A stretch of 15,234 nucleotides of DNA from Firmicutes bacterium UBA4874 (GTDB lineage: Bacteria; Bacillota; Clostridia; Caldicoprobacterales; DTU083), in NCBI GenBank assembly GCA_002399435.1, contig DHDO01000019.1, forward strand, positions 12,703 through 27,936, written 5' to 3'. Position numbers and translations under genes: made by a program. This document shows positions 7,433 through 15,016 of the stretch, one piece after another. How positions within the stretch are numbered: position 1 is the first letter of the stretch; the number at the start of each line of letters is the position of its first letter. The notes below the pieces were generated by a model that saw only the letters and a program-made list of their open reading frames with translations, did not search any database and had not been told where the DNA came from.

Positions 7433-8476
7433 TCAGCTCTTCATCTTGGGATCAAAAGCATCCCGCAGCCCATCACCGAACAGATTGAAGCTTAAAATAA
7501 TCAAACTGATCAAAAGGGCCGGAGCCATCAACAAATAGGGATAACTGGTCAGACCATTCAGGGAATCGCTGGCCAGAGAGCCCAGGGATGGAAGCGGAAC
7601 TGCCACACCCATACCAAGAAAGCTGAGAAAACTCTCCGTAAAAATGGAAGATGGAATCTGCAGCGTGGTGGTAACAATCAAAGTGCCGATACAGTTGGTC
7701 AGCAGATGCCTGCGGATAATGCGGGCATTGGAAGCACCCAGCGCTTTGGCCGCAGTGACATATTCATTCTGCTTGAGTGTCAGGATCTGACCCCGGACAA
7801 TACGGGCCATGCCCACCCAATAGAGCAGGGCAAATACAATAAAAATACTGATCAGATTGGGCCCCATGACCTGGATCCACCCAAAACCCTTCCGTGCCGC
7901 CAGTTTTGCTATGGGCGCCTTCAGGGCAAAGGAAAGCAGTACAATCAGCAAAATATCGGGAATGGTATAAATAATATCCACAATCCGCATCATTATGGTA
8001 TCCACCCAGCCGCCGAAAAAACCGGACACGGCACCATATATGGATCCAATAATCAGGACAATGGCGGATGCCACAAGACCAACCAGCAGGGAAATCCGAC
8101 TGCCCATCATCACACGCACCGCATAATCGCGGCCCAGATTGTCCGTACCAAGGATATGGGGAAATACCTTCTCCCCCGCATCCATACGGGCCTGTTCCTG
8201 TTCGGAATAGGCCATGGGGTGCAGATACTCCGAGCCTTTTATCTGCTGCTCGTACCGATAGGGATAGAAAGCAGGCACAATAAAGGAAAAAATCATAACG
8301 ACCAGAATCACCGCGAGGCTGATCATTGCAACTTTATTTCTGCGTAACCGGCTCATGGCGTCTTTCCAGAAGCTGACGCTTGGCCGCATCTTTACCAGAT
8401 TTTGCTTTTCCTCGTCGGTGGCAGGCAGAAAATCATCGGTATTCAATTGAAAACTCAATGGGCTTTTACTTGTCAT
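7433..8476 (-). CDS. oppC: Peptide ABC transporter permease OppC
   Basis: This is the second membrane subunit of the importer, 347 residues. The N-terminal OppC_N segment has a cytoplasmic tail (1-48), a first membrane helix around 50-70 and an extracellular stretch leading to HILGTDNLGRD. The transport domain of about five helices follows. The EAA loop that contacts the ATPases is visible as EYVTAAKALGASNARIIRRH near residues 236-255. The ATG at 8476 has a perfect AAGGAGG 8 nt upstream, and that AAGGAGG overlaps the oppB stop (TAAGGAGG); only 13 bp separate the genes. Confidence 0.95.
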   Translation of the reverse strand: MTSKSPLSFQLNTDDFLPATDEEKQNLVKMRPSVSFWKDAMSRLRRNKVAMISLAVILVVMIFSFIVPAFYPYRYEQQIKGSEYLHPMAYSEQEQARMDAGEKVFPHILGTDNLGRDYAVRVMMGSRISLLVGLVASAIVLIIGSIYGAVSGFFGGWVDTIMMRIVDIIYTIPDILLIVLLSFALKAPIAKLAARKGFGWIQVMGPNLISIFIVFALLYWVGMARIVRGQILTLKQNEYVTAAKALGASNARIIRRHLLTNCIGTLIVTTTLQIPSSIFTESFLSFLGMGVAVPLPSLGSLASDSLNGLTSYPYLLMAPALLISLIILSFNLFGDGLRDAFDPKMKS

Positions 8477-8489
8477 TTAACCTGCCTCC

Positions 8490-9407
8490 TTATTTCAATT
8501 GAATGCGGGGGTCAATCATCTTGTAGATAATGTCCACCACAACATTCATCAGAATGAGAAGCGTCGCCAGAAAGATCGTGGTGCCCATAATCACGGTATA
8601 ATCACGGGTCATGATGGAACTGACAAACTGACCTCCCAGACCGGGTATTACAAAAATCTTCTCCACTACAAAACTGCCGGTCAGGGTGTAAGCCAGCATG
8701 GGACCGACATAGGTCACTACCGGCAGAACGGCATTGCGCAGCGCATGCTTGAACAAGCTCCTGCTCCGGGACAAGCCCTTGGATCTGGCCGTCCTCATAT
8801 AATCCTGGTCGAGAACATCCAGCATGGAAGACCGCATCAGCCGGGTAATATAGGCCATCGGATAAAAGGCCAGGGAAAATATCGGCAGAATATAATGGAG
8901 GGGCGACGTCAATCCAAAGGTAGGCAGCCATTTCAGCCGGACTCCGAACAGATACATCCCCACTGTACAGATCACAAAGCTGGGAAACGCAATCCCGCAG
9001 GTGGCAATCACCATAATCAGCTGATCCAGCCATTTGCCCCGGTTCAGGGCGGCAATGCTGCCAAAGGGGATCCCTATCGCCAGGGCAATCAGAACGGAAA
9101 GCCCGCCCAGCTTTGCAGAAATCGGAAACTTACTGGCAATGATTTCGGAAACCGTCCGTCCTCTCTGCTTCAGGCTCAGGCTGAAATCTCCATGAAGTGC
9201 TCCTGTCATATAATTTTTATATTGAACCCACACCGGCTTATCCAGGCCAAATTTTGCATTCAAGGCAGCCTGTGCCTGCTCACTGATGGATTTCTCCGCA
9301 ATGAACGGGCCGCCTGGTACCATTCTCATTAAAAAAAATGTGATGGTTGCAACCAAAAAAATCGTTATCGCAGCCAACAACACCCGCTTGACCACATATC
9401 GCAGCAT
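8490..9407 (-). CDS. oppB: Peptide ABC transporter permease OppB
   Basis: This is the first gene of the operon and the first membrane subunit of the pore, 305 residues. An N-terminal membrane helix (9-30) is followed by the family-typical PGGPF, an extracellular loop, and the transport domain with about five helices. The EAA loop reads DYMRTARSKGLSRSRSLFKH, around residues 200-219. The C-terminus ends in the usual DPRIQLK. The ATG at 9407 has GGAGG 6 nt upstream. A strong promoter lies about 110 bp further up. The OppB/DppB group is clear, but whether dipeptides or longer peptides are preferred is not. Confidence 0.95.
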   Translation of the reverse strand: MLRYVVKRVLLAAITIFLVATITFFLMRMVPGGPFIAEKSISEQAQAALNAKFGLDKPVWVQYKNYMTGALHGDFSLSLKQRGRTVSEIIASKFPISAKLGGLSVLIALAIGIPFGSIAALNRGKWLDQLIMVIATCGIAFPSFVICTVGMYLFGVRLKWLPTFGLTSPLHYILPIFSLAFYPMAYITRLMRSSMLDVLDQDYMRTARSKGLSRSRSLFKHALRNAVLPVVTYVGPMLAYTLTGSFVVEKIFVIPGLGGQFVSSIMTRDYTVIMGTTIFLATLLILMNVVVDIIYKMIDPRIQLK

Positions 9408-9439
9408 AAAAAGCCTCCATCTCGTAATAAAAAAACATC

Positions 9440-9472
9440 CAAAAACGGATATTTATATATATTCCATTTTTG
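9440..9472 (-). promoter_or_regulatory. A+T-rich hairpin in the opp leader
   Basis: The arms caaaaacggatat (9440-9452) and atattccatttttg (9459-9472) can pair with one wobble and one bulged base around a short A+T loop. In the opp message a T-rich run (seven T, 9429-9435) follows a few bases later. It could act as a weak attenuator or message stabiliser, but pairing is mostly A-U and I would not call it a terminator. Confidence 0.35.
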
Positions 9473-9515
9473 AATCCTCACATAAGAAATCATTCATTTA
9501 AAATTACAATTATAG

Positions 9516-9544
9516 ATTATAGCATTTTTAAAGCGAAGTGACAA
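9516..9544 (-). promoter_or_regulatory. opp operon promoter
   Basis: The minus strand has TTGTCA (9544-9539) and TATAAT (9521-9516) with an ideal 17-nt spacer. This is close to the housekeeping sigma consensus, with five of six matches at -35 and six of six at -10. The transcript should start near 9509, about 100 nt before oppB. Confidence 0.85.
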
Positions 9545-9560
9545 GGGCATATGCCGAATA

Positions 9561-9601
9561 AATTTTCATCCGCCTGCAACATGAAAATTATAATATTCAT
9601 G
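9561..9601. promoter_or_regulatory. Clustered inverted half-sites upstream of the opp promoter
   Basis: Three related half-sites alternate in direction: aattttcat (9561-9569), atgaaaatt (9581-9589) and atattcatg (9593-9601). The first pair forms a perfect 9-bp inverted repeat with an 11-bp spacer. The second pair forms an imperfect 22-bp palindrome (9580-9601, arms catgaa/ttcatg). They lie about 50-90 bp upstream of the predicted transcript start. The AATTTTC core resembles half of the CodY box AATTTTCWGAAAATT, and CodY controls opp/dpp genes in other Bacillota, but the match is only partial. Confidence 0.4.
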
Positions 9602-9627
9602 TTTATGCAATCATTATACAATCCGGC

Positions 9628-9651
9628 AAAAAAATCCTTCCCGTTTTGCGG
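9628..9651 (-). terminator. Weak possible terminator after the M23 peptidase gene
   Basis: On the minus strand a short CCG-CAAAA-CGG stem is followed after a few bases by a run of seven T residues (9634-9628). The stem is only three to four base pairs, so termination here is uncertain, and some read-through into the opp operon is possible. Confidence 0.25.
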
Positions 9652-9713
9652 TCAGACTTCCCGCCATATATATGCAAAATGGTCCCCGGTGGCCTTTTGG
9701 GTTTCCTGCAGAT

Positions 9714-10598
9714 TCACTGCGGGCCGGCCGCCGGGTGTCCGCCTTCCCAGGCTTTGAGAAACGGCCAGGGATTGAACGCCTCAAGGTCTTCTCCCTTGCC
9801 GTAATACATTCCAAAATGCAGGTGGGGTTCGAATTTCCCGGAGGTCCCTTCCGGACCGTATCCGGTGTCCCCCGTGTATCCGATCCGCTGCTCCCGTTTC
9901 ACCCTGTCTCCCCTTTTCAGTTTCCCTTCATAGAGGGACAGGTGAGCATAATAATAGTAGACATGGTCCCCTCCCCGGACACCAATCCGATAACCGCCCA
10001 GCTCATTCCATCCAATCTGCTCAATGACCCCATCGCAGACGGACCGGACCGGTATCCCAACTTCCGTCATGATGTCAATGCCTTCGTGATTCCGTTTCCC
10101 GCCGTAGGTACGGGAATCACCATATCCGTTTTCATAAACGTACTCTGTATCCGGCGAAAGGGGAAACACCTTGTCGTCATGAATGGCTCGCAGATCGTCA
10201 AAACGTCCGATCTGTCCCTTCACCTTGCGGGGGAGGAATTTACTCTTTTTATAGCCGGCAAGGTAATGCGGCAGTTCGTCCGGATCCCGGATTCCGATAA
10301 GGTGCAGTGCTATGGAGGAAGTCCGCTTCTGACTGACTTTTTTCTCTGGAATATTTTCTGCCCGATCCACGGCAGCCAGATAATACCAGGGCACTCCGGT
10401 ATCCTCTCCCACCGAAAAATACATTGTCAGATGCTCCGGCAGAAACCGGCCCGCCGTGTACTGCCCCATGGGCATCGCCAGATTCAGGTACAACAGGACC
10501 AGTGTGGCAGCCAGGAGCAGCAAAACAATCAGAAATGGCAGGAGTCTCCCTTTATCAGCAATATGAATATGACGGCGCCTTCTCAAAAAAACAGCCAT
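9714..10598 (-). CDS. Membrane-anchored M23 family metallopeptidase
   Basis: This is a zinc endopeptidase of the M23 (LytM-like) type, predicted to cut peptide bridges in peptidoglycan outside the cell. In its 294 residues, a basic N-terminus (RRRR) precedes one membrane helix (20-40), placing the rest outside. An N-terminal module with VPWYYLAAVDRAENI (69-83) leads to the peptidase domain at about 160-270. All catalytic parts are present: His171 and Asp175 in HEGID, His219 in YYAHL, and His259 and His261 in HLHF. The layout recalls LytH-type sporulation endopeptidases of Bacillota that trim spore cortex peptides; this narrower assignment is a guess. The ATG at 10598 has GGAGG 6 nt upstream. 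It follows lemA by 168 bp without a visible promoter. Confidence 0.88.
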   Translation of the reverse strand: MAVFLRRRRHIHIADKGRLLPFLIVLLLLAATLVLLYLNLAMPMGQYTAGRFLPEHLTMYFSVGEDTGVPWYYLAAVDRAENIPEKKVSQKRTSSIALHLIGIRDPDELPHYLAGYKKSKFLPRKVKGQIGRFDDLRAIHDDKVFPLSPDTEYVYENGYGDSRTYGGKRNHEGIDIMTEVGIPVRSVCDGVIEQIGWNELGGYRIGVRGGDHVYYYYAHLSLYEGKLKRGDRVKREQRIGYTGDTGYGPEGTSGKFEPHLHFGMYYGKGEDLEAFNPWPFLKAWEGGHPAAGPQ

Positions 10599-10766
10599 AA
10601 AACCCCTCCCGTACGATAGGAATCCACCGGCTCAGAAAACAAGCTTTCTGAAAATGAACAAGGGAACCAGGCTTTGGAACTGGAATCAGGCTTCAAAACG
10701 GAAACAGCCTTCAAAACGGAAACCGGCCTTCAAAACGGAAACCAGCCTTCAAAACGGAAACCGGCT
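10599..10766 (-). other. lemA-M23 intergenic region
   Basis: This gap is filled mainly by the 18-19-bp tandem array. A 6-bp hairpin (cagaaa 10633-10638, tttctg 10645-10650) has no T run after it, so it is not a terminator. No good promoter was found. The peptidase gene may be read through from lemA. Confidence 0.5.
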
Positions 10767-10773
10767 TTAAAAC
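10663..10773. repeat. 18-19-bp tandem repeat, six copies, at the lemA stop codon
   Basis: Units start at 10663, 10682, 10700, 10718, 10737 and 10756, with plus-strand consensus ggaaaccggccttcaaaac. Internal copies differ at one to three bases and alternate between a CC-AG/CC-GG core, while the end copies are more diverged. The unit nearest lemA includes its TAA stop (10767-10769). There are no spacers, so it is not a CRISPR array. Confidence 0.92.
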
Positions 10774-11315
10774 TGAACGTTCGGAACCTCCCGATCCCCT
10801 TCTTCGACCTGGAAAAAGATCTCTCCGTGAAATCCAGACATGCCGGCCACGACATTGTTCGGAAATGTCTGGATCCTGTTGTTGTATTTCAGAACGGTGT
10901 CGTTATAAAACTGACGGGAATATCGTATCTTTTCCTCCACATCTTTCAGATCCTCCTGAAGACTCAGAAAATTGGAATTGGCCTTCAGGTCCGGATAAGC
11001 CTCCACCACCACCATCAGCCTGCGAAGGGCATCGGTCAGTGCACCGTTGGCCTTCATGCTTTCCTCAGGGGTATTGGCGTTCAGGACTCCGGACCTGGCT
11101 TTCACAATCCGGTCAAAGGTATCCTTTTCGTGACCGGCATACCCTTTCACCGTCTCTACCAGATTGGGAATCAGATCGGCCCGTTTCTTCAGCTGGACCT
11201 CAATCTGGGCCCACGCATTCCGTACCCTGTTCCGCAGCTTCACAAATCCGTTATAGGCCAGTATTCCATACAGAACAAGTATAGCAACAATCCCTGCAAT
11301 AATATAACCTGCCAT
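10767..11315 (-). CDS. lemA: LemA family protein
   Basis: LemA proteins are small membrane proteins found widely in bacteria; their biochemical role is not established. This one has 182 residues: an N-terminal membrane helix (4-20) followed by the long antiparallel helical domain. Diagnostic family segments are visible: [32 protein letters not shown] (about 28-59), [25 protein letters not shown], and a C-terminus ending PNVQF. The ATG at 11315 has GGAGG 6 nt upstream. It follows the DUF2207 gene by 97 bp. LemA and DUF2207 proteins are frequent neighbours in many genomes, which supports a shared membrane function. Tandem repeats begin at its stop codon. Confidence 0.94.
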   Translation of the reverse strand: MAGYIIAGIVAILVLYGILAYNGFVKLRNRVRNAWAQIEVQLKKRADLIPNLVETVKGYAGHEKDTFDRIVKARSGVLNANTPEESMKANGALTDALRRLMVVVEAYPDLKANSNFLSLQEDLKDVEEKIRYSRQFYNDTVLKYNNRIQTFPNNVVAGMSGFHGEIFFQVEEGDREVPNVQF

Positions 11316-11412
11316 CTTCTTCCTCCTTCAATTTCTTCCTGAGACTTTCCCTCGCCTGTCTCCGGAAGTCCATTTGTCCTCCCCTCCCCAAACTTTCTTC
11401 CAGGGCGTTCTG

Positions 11413-13344
11413 TCAGAAAGCGCCTCCGCCTCCTCCGCCCCCGCCTCCGCCGGAGCTGCCGCCGCTGAATCCCCCGCCGGCTCCGCTTCCGGACGAATCG
11501 GAAGCATTGGCTATGGCATTATTGATGGAATCCATTGTACTGTCAAACATACTGCTCATCAGCGCAAGATTTTGCAAAGACCCATAATACCCCATATAGG
11601 TCAGGCCGGGATCCTGCAGCTCCCCCTCGCTGAAGACTTTTGGCATCTGTTCGATGACCTCTTTGGCAATGCCAAGGGAAACCGCATATGCCAGGTAGTG
11701 CTCCCAGATTACAATGGACGGAATCTCCGCCTTCTCCATCTCGGAAAAATGAAGCAAGAACCTCTTGAAAGCAGTCCACTTTGCAGCCTGTTCCGCCCCA
11801 TATTGGGTTTTTTTGGGCGCAATGGAAACCAGCAGCATGGAGAGCAGGGATATCCCGCCGACTGCAGCGACACCTCCGCCCCATCCCGATCTCAGCTGTA
11901 TTGCCGCCACAGCTCCAGCCACCAGCAACACTGTGGCAATCCATGCGTACTTTCCGCTGCCTTTCAGATTTTCCCTCCAGCTGTTCCGGCTGAAGAATTC
12001 CTGAGCTTTTCCCTCCGTCTGCACCATGGACTGAAACTTTTCAAAATCCCTGCTGAACTCCAGTGCCCTGGATCTTTCGCCGCTGATCCTCTTCAGATCA
12101 CCCAGTGCCAATGTGCCTTCCTTTCCAAGCTTGTCGATAAACCAGGACAACAGAAACTTCTCATGGGCAAGGAGATGCCCGGCATCGGCTCCTTCGACGC
12201 GGGAGATCTCATAATCCTCATGGGATTTCCTAAACAGACGTCCGCTCTCCACCTTTCTCCCGCGAATGGCGATCTGCTTTCTCCTCACCAGATCCAGGAG
12301 AGTGGCCATGATGTCTCTGGATCTTATCTGGAACTGATACATAAGATAGCTCATGACGGCAGGAGGATAATTCCCGGGCAGTTCCCTGAAGTAATCCCCC
12401 TGAAACTCCGGTTTGGGCCCACGGGCATACTTCGCGAAAAAATCCGCCAGCGATAAGACTCCAACCAGAATCAAGGCAACAAAGACAGGCAGCAATCCGT
12501 CCCGGATCTTCTTTTGCCCTGCACGTTTTTTGCGCAGTTCCTTCTGCTCTTCTTCCCATTCCCTCTGTCGTTCCCTGGCTTCCTCCCTGGCGGCATTGGC
12601 TTTGTCTGCCAGCTTCTTCTCATTGCTCAGAATGGCAGGCAGCCTGGTTTCGTCATATGCCCTGCCGGAATCCGGGATCAGGCCAGGAGGAAACACCGCC
12701 AGTGTCTCCACAAAGGTTCCGGGAGAAACCTCCGGCACATGAAAGACAAAGGTCCGCTCATCCGCAATCCTGGACTCTCCTGTCAGGGGGCCATGGGCAA
12801 AAACCTTCAGATCTTCCTTTGAAGCACCTTCCGGGATCCGTATGGTAATCGTAATGTTGTTCAATGGGATATCCCAGTTCCGATCGATCACCTTTCGGTT
12901 GAAAACTCCGATATCCTGATATTTTTCCGCCACATTCCGCAGCCGGTATTCATATCGGAAGGTCTTTTCCTCATCTCTGGAGGTTTCGTAGACCTTGAAC
13001 CTGACAAGACCGCCCTCCCGGGTCATCTCATAGGCATTCCTGCCCTTCCCTTTTGTCTGATGAAATGCCCTGGATTTGTCGCCTTCCTCCACAAATACCC
13101 GGACATCCTCCATCCCATCAGTCCGATCCGTATCAATATCCCTTAAAATACCATTGAACTTCCCTGAAAACTGATAGGTGAGCTGTTCCCGGACAACAGC
13201 GTCCCCGTTGGATTGCACATCTACGTTCACATCATATCGCCGGATGGAATAATTCCTGTTGTCTGCCTGTGCCCTCCGCGTACAAATGCCTGAAAAAAGG
13301 AGCGACAGGATCAGAAATCCAAAAAGGGAACCCCTGGCATTCAT
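11413..13344 (-). CDS. DUF2207 domain-containing membrane protein
   Basis: Function unknown. From the ATG at 13344 the protein has 643 residues. A signal peptide ends at a probable A-Q-A site (25-27). A beta-rich DUF2207 extracellular domain (about 30-225) and a charged helical linker (about 245-280) follow. One membrane helix lies at about 283-303. Next is a cytoplasmic helical region containing a GNYPPAVMSYL-type motif. A membrane hairpin spans about 467-508, then a conserved AFKRFLLHFSEME...WEHYLAYA block. A Gly/Ser tail (617-643) ends in ten Gly, Ala and Phe, as is usual in this family. The start is uncertain. The ATG has no good ribosome binding site, a strong one sits before an in-frame ATA at 13359, and another ATG at 13410 overlaps lipA as ATGA. 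Confidence 0.88.
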   Translation of the reverse strand: MNARGSLFGFLILSLLFSGICTRRAQADNRNYSIRRYDVNVDVQSNGDAVVREQLTYQFSGKFNGILRDIDTDRTDGMEDVRVFVEEGDKSRAFHQTKGKGRNAYEMTREGGLVRFKVYETSRDEEKTFRYEYRLRNVAEKYQDIGVFNRKVIDRNWDIPLNNITITIRIPEGASKEDLKVFAHGPLTGESRIADERTFVFHVPEVSPGTFVETLAVFPPGLIPDSGRAYDETRLPAILSNEKKLADKANAAREEARERQREWEEEQKELRKKRAGQKKIRDGLLPVFVALILVGVLSLADFFAKYARGPKPEFQGDYFRELPGNYPPAVMSYLMYQFQIRSRDIMATLLDLVRRKQIAIRGRKVESGRLFRKSHEDYEISRVEGADAGHLLAHEKFLLSWFIDKLGKEGTLALGDLKRISGERSRALEFSRDFEKFQSMVQTEGKAQEFFSRNSWRENLKGSGKYAWIATVLLVAGAVAAIQLRSGWGGGVAAVGGISLLSMLLVSIAPKKTQYGAEQAAKWTAFKRFLLHFSEMEKAEIPSIVIWEHYLAYAVSLGIAKEVIEQMPKVFSEGELQDPGLTYMGYYGSLQNLALMSSMFDSTMDSINNAIANASDSSGSGAGGGFSGGSSGGGGGGGGGGAF

Positions 13345-13367
13345 TCTTTTCTTTTTTATGGTATCAA

Positions 13368-13376
13368 CCCTCCTCC
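13368..13376 (-). promoter_or_regulatory. Strong ribosome binding site before an ATA codon
   Basis: The minus strand reads GGAGGAGGG, then eight bases, then the in-frame codon ATA (13359-13357) followed by AAA AAG AAA AGA ATG. The annotated ATG at 13344 is 23 nt from the binding site, too far for normal use. An ATA start would give the N-terminus I/M-K-K-K-R-M-N-A-R, typical for a signal peptide. Confidence 0.4.
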
Positions 13377-13406
13377 ATGGCCGACAGGCCAGGCAAATAA
13401 AGTTCA

Positions 13407-14261
13407 TCATGCCTTCCAGGCCCGCAGAGCCTCCTCCGCATGATAGGAACTCCGGACAAGGGGAGCGGAAGCCACATACCGGAATCCCAGCTCCCCTGCG
13501 ATCTCCCGGTACCGGTCAAAAACTTCCGGCCGGACATACTCCACCACAGGATGGTGCTGCCTGGAGGGTGCCAGATACTGACCCACCGTCAGGATATCGC
13601 ATCCTGCTTCCCTTAAGTCCCTCATCACCTCCGCCACTTCCTGTTCCGTCTCTCCCAATCCCACCATAATGCCGGATTTGGTGATTTGATCCGGGTACAG
13701 ATTCTTTGCATTCCGGAGCAGGCAAAGGGACCGATGATACTGTGCCATGGGCCGGACGGTGGGGTACAGCCGGGGAATCGTTTCCACATTATGATTGAGG
13801 ACCTCCGGGCGGGCATCCGTCACCAGCTTCAGGGCGCGAACATCACCCCTGAAATCAGGAATCAGCACTTCCACGGCAGTGGACGGGTTGAGGGCCCGTA
13901 CCTCCCGGATCGTCCGCGCAAAATGATCCGCTCCGCCGTCCGGCAGGTCATCCCGGGTAACGGAGGTAATCACCACATGGTGCAGGCCGAGTTCCCGGAC
14001 CGCCTCTGCCACATGGGACGGTTCCTCCGGGTCCACCGGATTCGCGCCGCCTTTCCGGACATTGCAGAACGTACAGTTCCGGGTGCAATGTCTCCCCAGA
14101 ATCATGAATGTGGCCGTTTTCTTTCCAAAACACTCCATTTGATTGGGACAGGCTGCTTCCTCACATACGGAATGCAGGGAAAGGCCTTTCAGCATTTTTC
14201 GGACCCTTGCCGCCTCCGGGGTGTTCCTTGCCTTTATCTTCAGCCATTCCGGCTTTGCCAT
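13407..14261 (-). CDS. lipA: Lipoyl synthase
   Basis: LipA is a radical S-adenosylmethionine enzyme that inserts two sulfur atoms into protein-bound octanoyl groups, making lipoate. It has 284 residues, close to the usual length. The auxiliary cluster motif is C-x4-C-x5-C (Cys33, 38, 44), the radical-SAM cluster motif is C-x3-C-x2-C (Cys59, 63, 66), and the C-terminal RSSYHA (270-275) supplies the conserved serine ligand of the auxiliary cluster. The ATG at 14261 overlaps the end of lipB by 22 bp, with an AGGGGG ribosome binding site 7 nt upstream. With lipB it forms the de novo route. The lipoate-dependent complexes it serves are not in the window. Confidence 0.97.
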   Translation of the reverse strand: MAKPEWLKIKARNTPEAARVRKMLKGLSLHSVCEEAACPNQMECFGKKTATFMILGRHCTRNCTFCNVRKGGANPVDPEEPSHVAEAVRELGLHHVVITSVTRDDLPDGGADHFARTIREVRALNPSTAVEVLIPDFRGDVRALKLVTDARPEVLNHNVETIPRLYPTVRPMAQYHRSLCLLRNAKNLYPDQITKSGIMVGLGETEQEVAEVMRDLREAGCDILTVGQYLAPSRQHHPVVEYVRPEVFDRYREIAGELGFRYVASAPLVRSSYHAEEALRAWKA

Positions 14262-15016
14262 GCTGCTTCCCCCTCCTGCATCACTTCGTACAGCTGTTGC
14301 TTTTCCATTCTTTCGATTTCCCTTTGATAAACCTGACCAAAATAATCCGCTACCTGATCCTTTACCTTTTGGAGATCAGCCGCCCTGCCCAGCTGCTCCG
14401 CCATGGAAGTAACCCCTTTGTCGGCAATGCCGCAGGGCACAATCCATTGAAAACGGCTCAGGTCCGTGTTGACATTGAAGGCAAACCCGTGCTGGGTGAC
14501 CCAGTGCTTCACTGCCAGACCAATGGCCGTGATTTTTTTCTCTCCGATCCAGACCCCCGTATGAATCGGATCCCGGCCGGCCGGAATATAATATTCCCGA
14601 TTCAGAAGACGGATAAACACCTCTTCCAGATTACGCACAAATGTCCGGATGCTCTTTCCCATGGAGGATAAGTCGATGATCGGATATCCCACGATCTGAC
14701 CTGGGCCGTGATAGGTGATGTCCCCTCCCCGGTTGATGTCATAAACCCGGACTCCCCTCCGGTTCCGCTCTTCCTCCGACAGCAGAAGGTTGGACCGATG
14801 ACCGGAACGCCCGATGGTCAGAACGTCCGGATGCTCCAGAAGAAGGAGCACATCCCCGATCCGATCCTGCTGCCTCAGACGCAGCAACTGATTTTGAAGA
14901 TCCAGAGCCTCCGGATAAGAAAGCCTGCCCAGATCCACCACCCTGATTGTCGTCTGCTCCGCCACCTTTCCCGGACATCCTGCAATTGTCCTGTTGCTTT
15001 TATTTCGGACTGCCAT
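14240..15016 (-). CDS. lipB: Octanoyl-[acyl-carrier-protein]-protein N-octanoyltransferase
   Basis: LipB moves octanoyl from acyl-carrier protein onto the target lysine of lipoate-dependent proteins, the step before LipA. The family motifs are intact: [12 protein letters not shown], the [14 protein letters not shown] segment with the catalytic Lys, and VPCGI with the catalytic Cys. The start is uncertain. The LipB core begins at VVDLGRLSY, and homologues usually start only a few residues before it, so all ATG choices (15049, 15025, 15016) give a long N-terminus. I use 15016 as the ATG nearest the core. GTG codons at 14965 and 14941 are in frame. The upstream ATGs lie in a 24-bp duplication shared with the DUF951 gene, where each copy offers AAAAGG followed by ATG. 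Confidence 0.94.
   Translation of the reverse strand: MAVRNKSNRTIAGCPGKVAEQTTIRVVDLGRLSYPEALDLQNQLLRLRQQDRIGDVLLLLEHPDVLTIGRSGHRSNLLLSEEERNRRGVRVYDINRGGDITYHGPGQIVGYPIIDLSSMGKSIRTFVRNLEEVFIRLLNREYYIPAGRDPIHTGVWIGEKKITAIGLAVKHWVTQHGFAFNVNTDLSRFQWIVPCGIADKGVTSMAEQLGRAADLQKVKDQVADYFGQVYQREIERMEKQQLYEVMQEGEAAWQSRNG

Larger units (their letters stand above)
9408..9713 (-). other. Opp leader and promoter region, no gene
   Basis: This 306-bp stretch separates the M23 peptidase gene from oppB, both on the minus strand. From right to left it contains a weak possible terminator for the peptidase gene (9628-9651), a cluster of inverted half-sites (9561-9601), the opp promoter (9516-9544), a leader of about 100 nt with an A+T-rich imperfect hairpin (9440-9472), and the oppB ribosome binding site. 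No open frame here has a plausible start. Confidence 0.7.

Noticed and set aside
10663..10773. CRISPR-like repeat array
   Set aside because: Units of 18-19 bp are head to tail with no spacers, the repeats are too short, and no cas genes are nearby.
11413..11500. Gly-rich tail of the DUF2207 protein as a frameshift or assembly error
   Set aside because: A Gly/Ser-rich C-terminus ending in a run of Gly is usual in DUF2207 proteins, and the frame is continuous to its stop.
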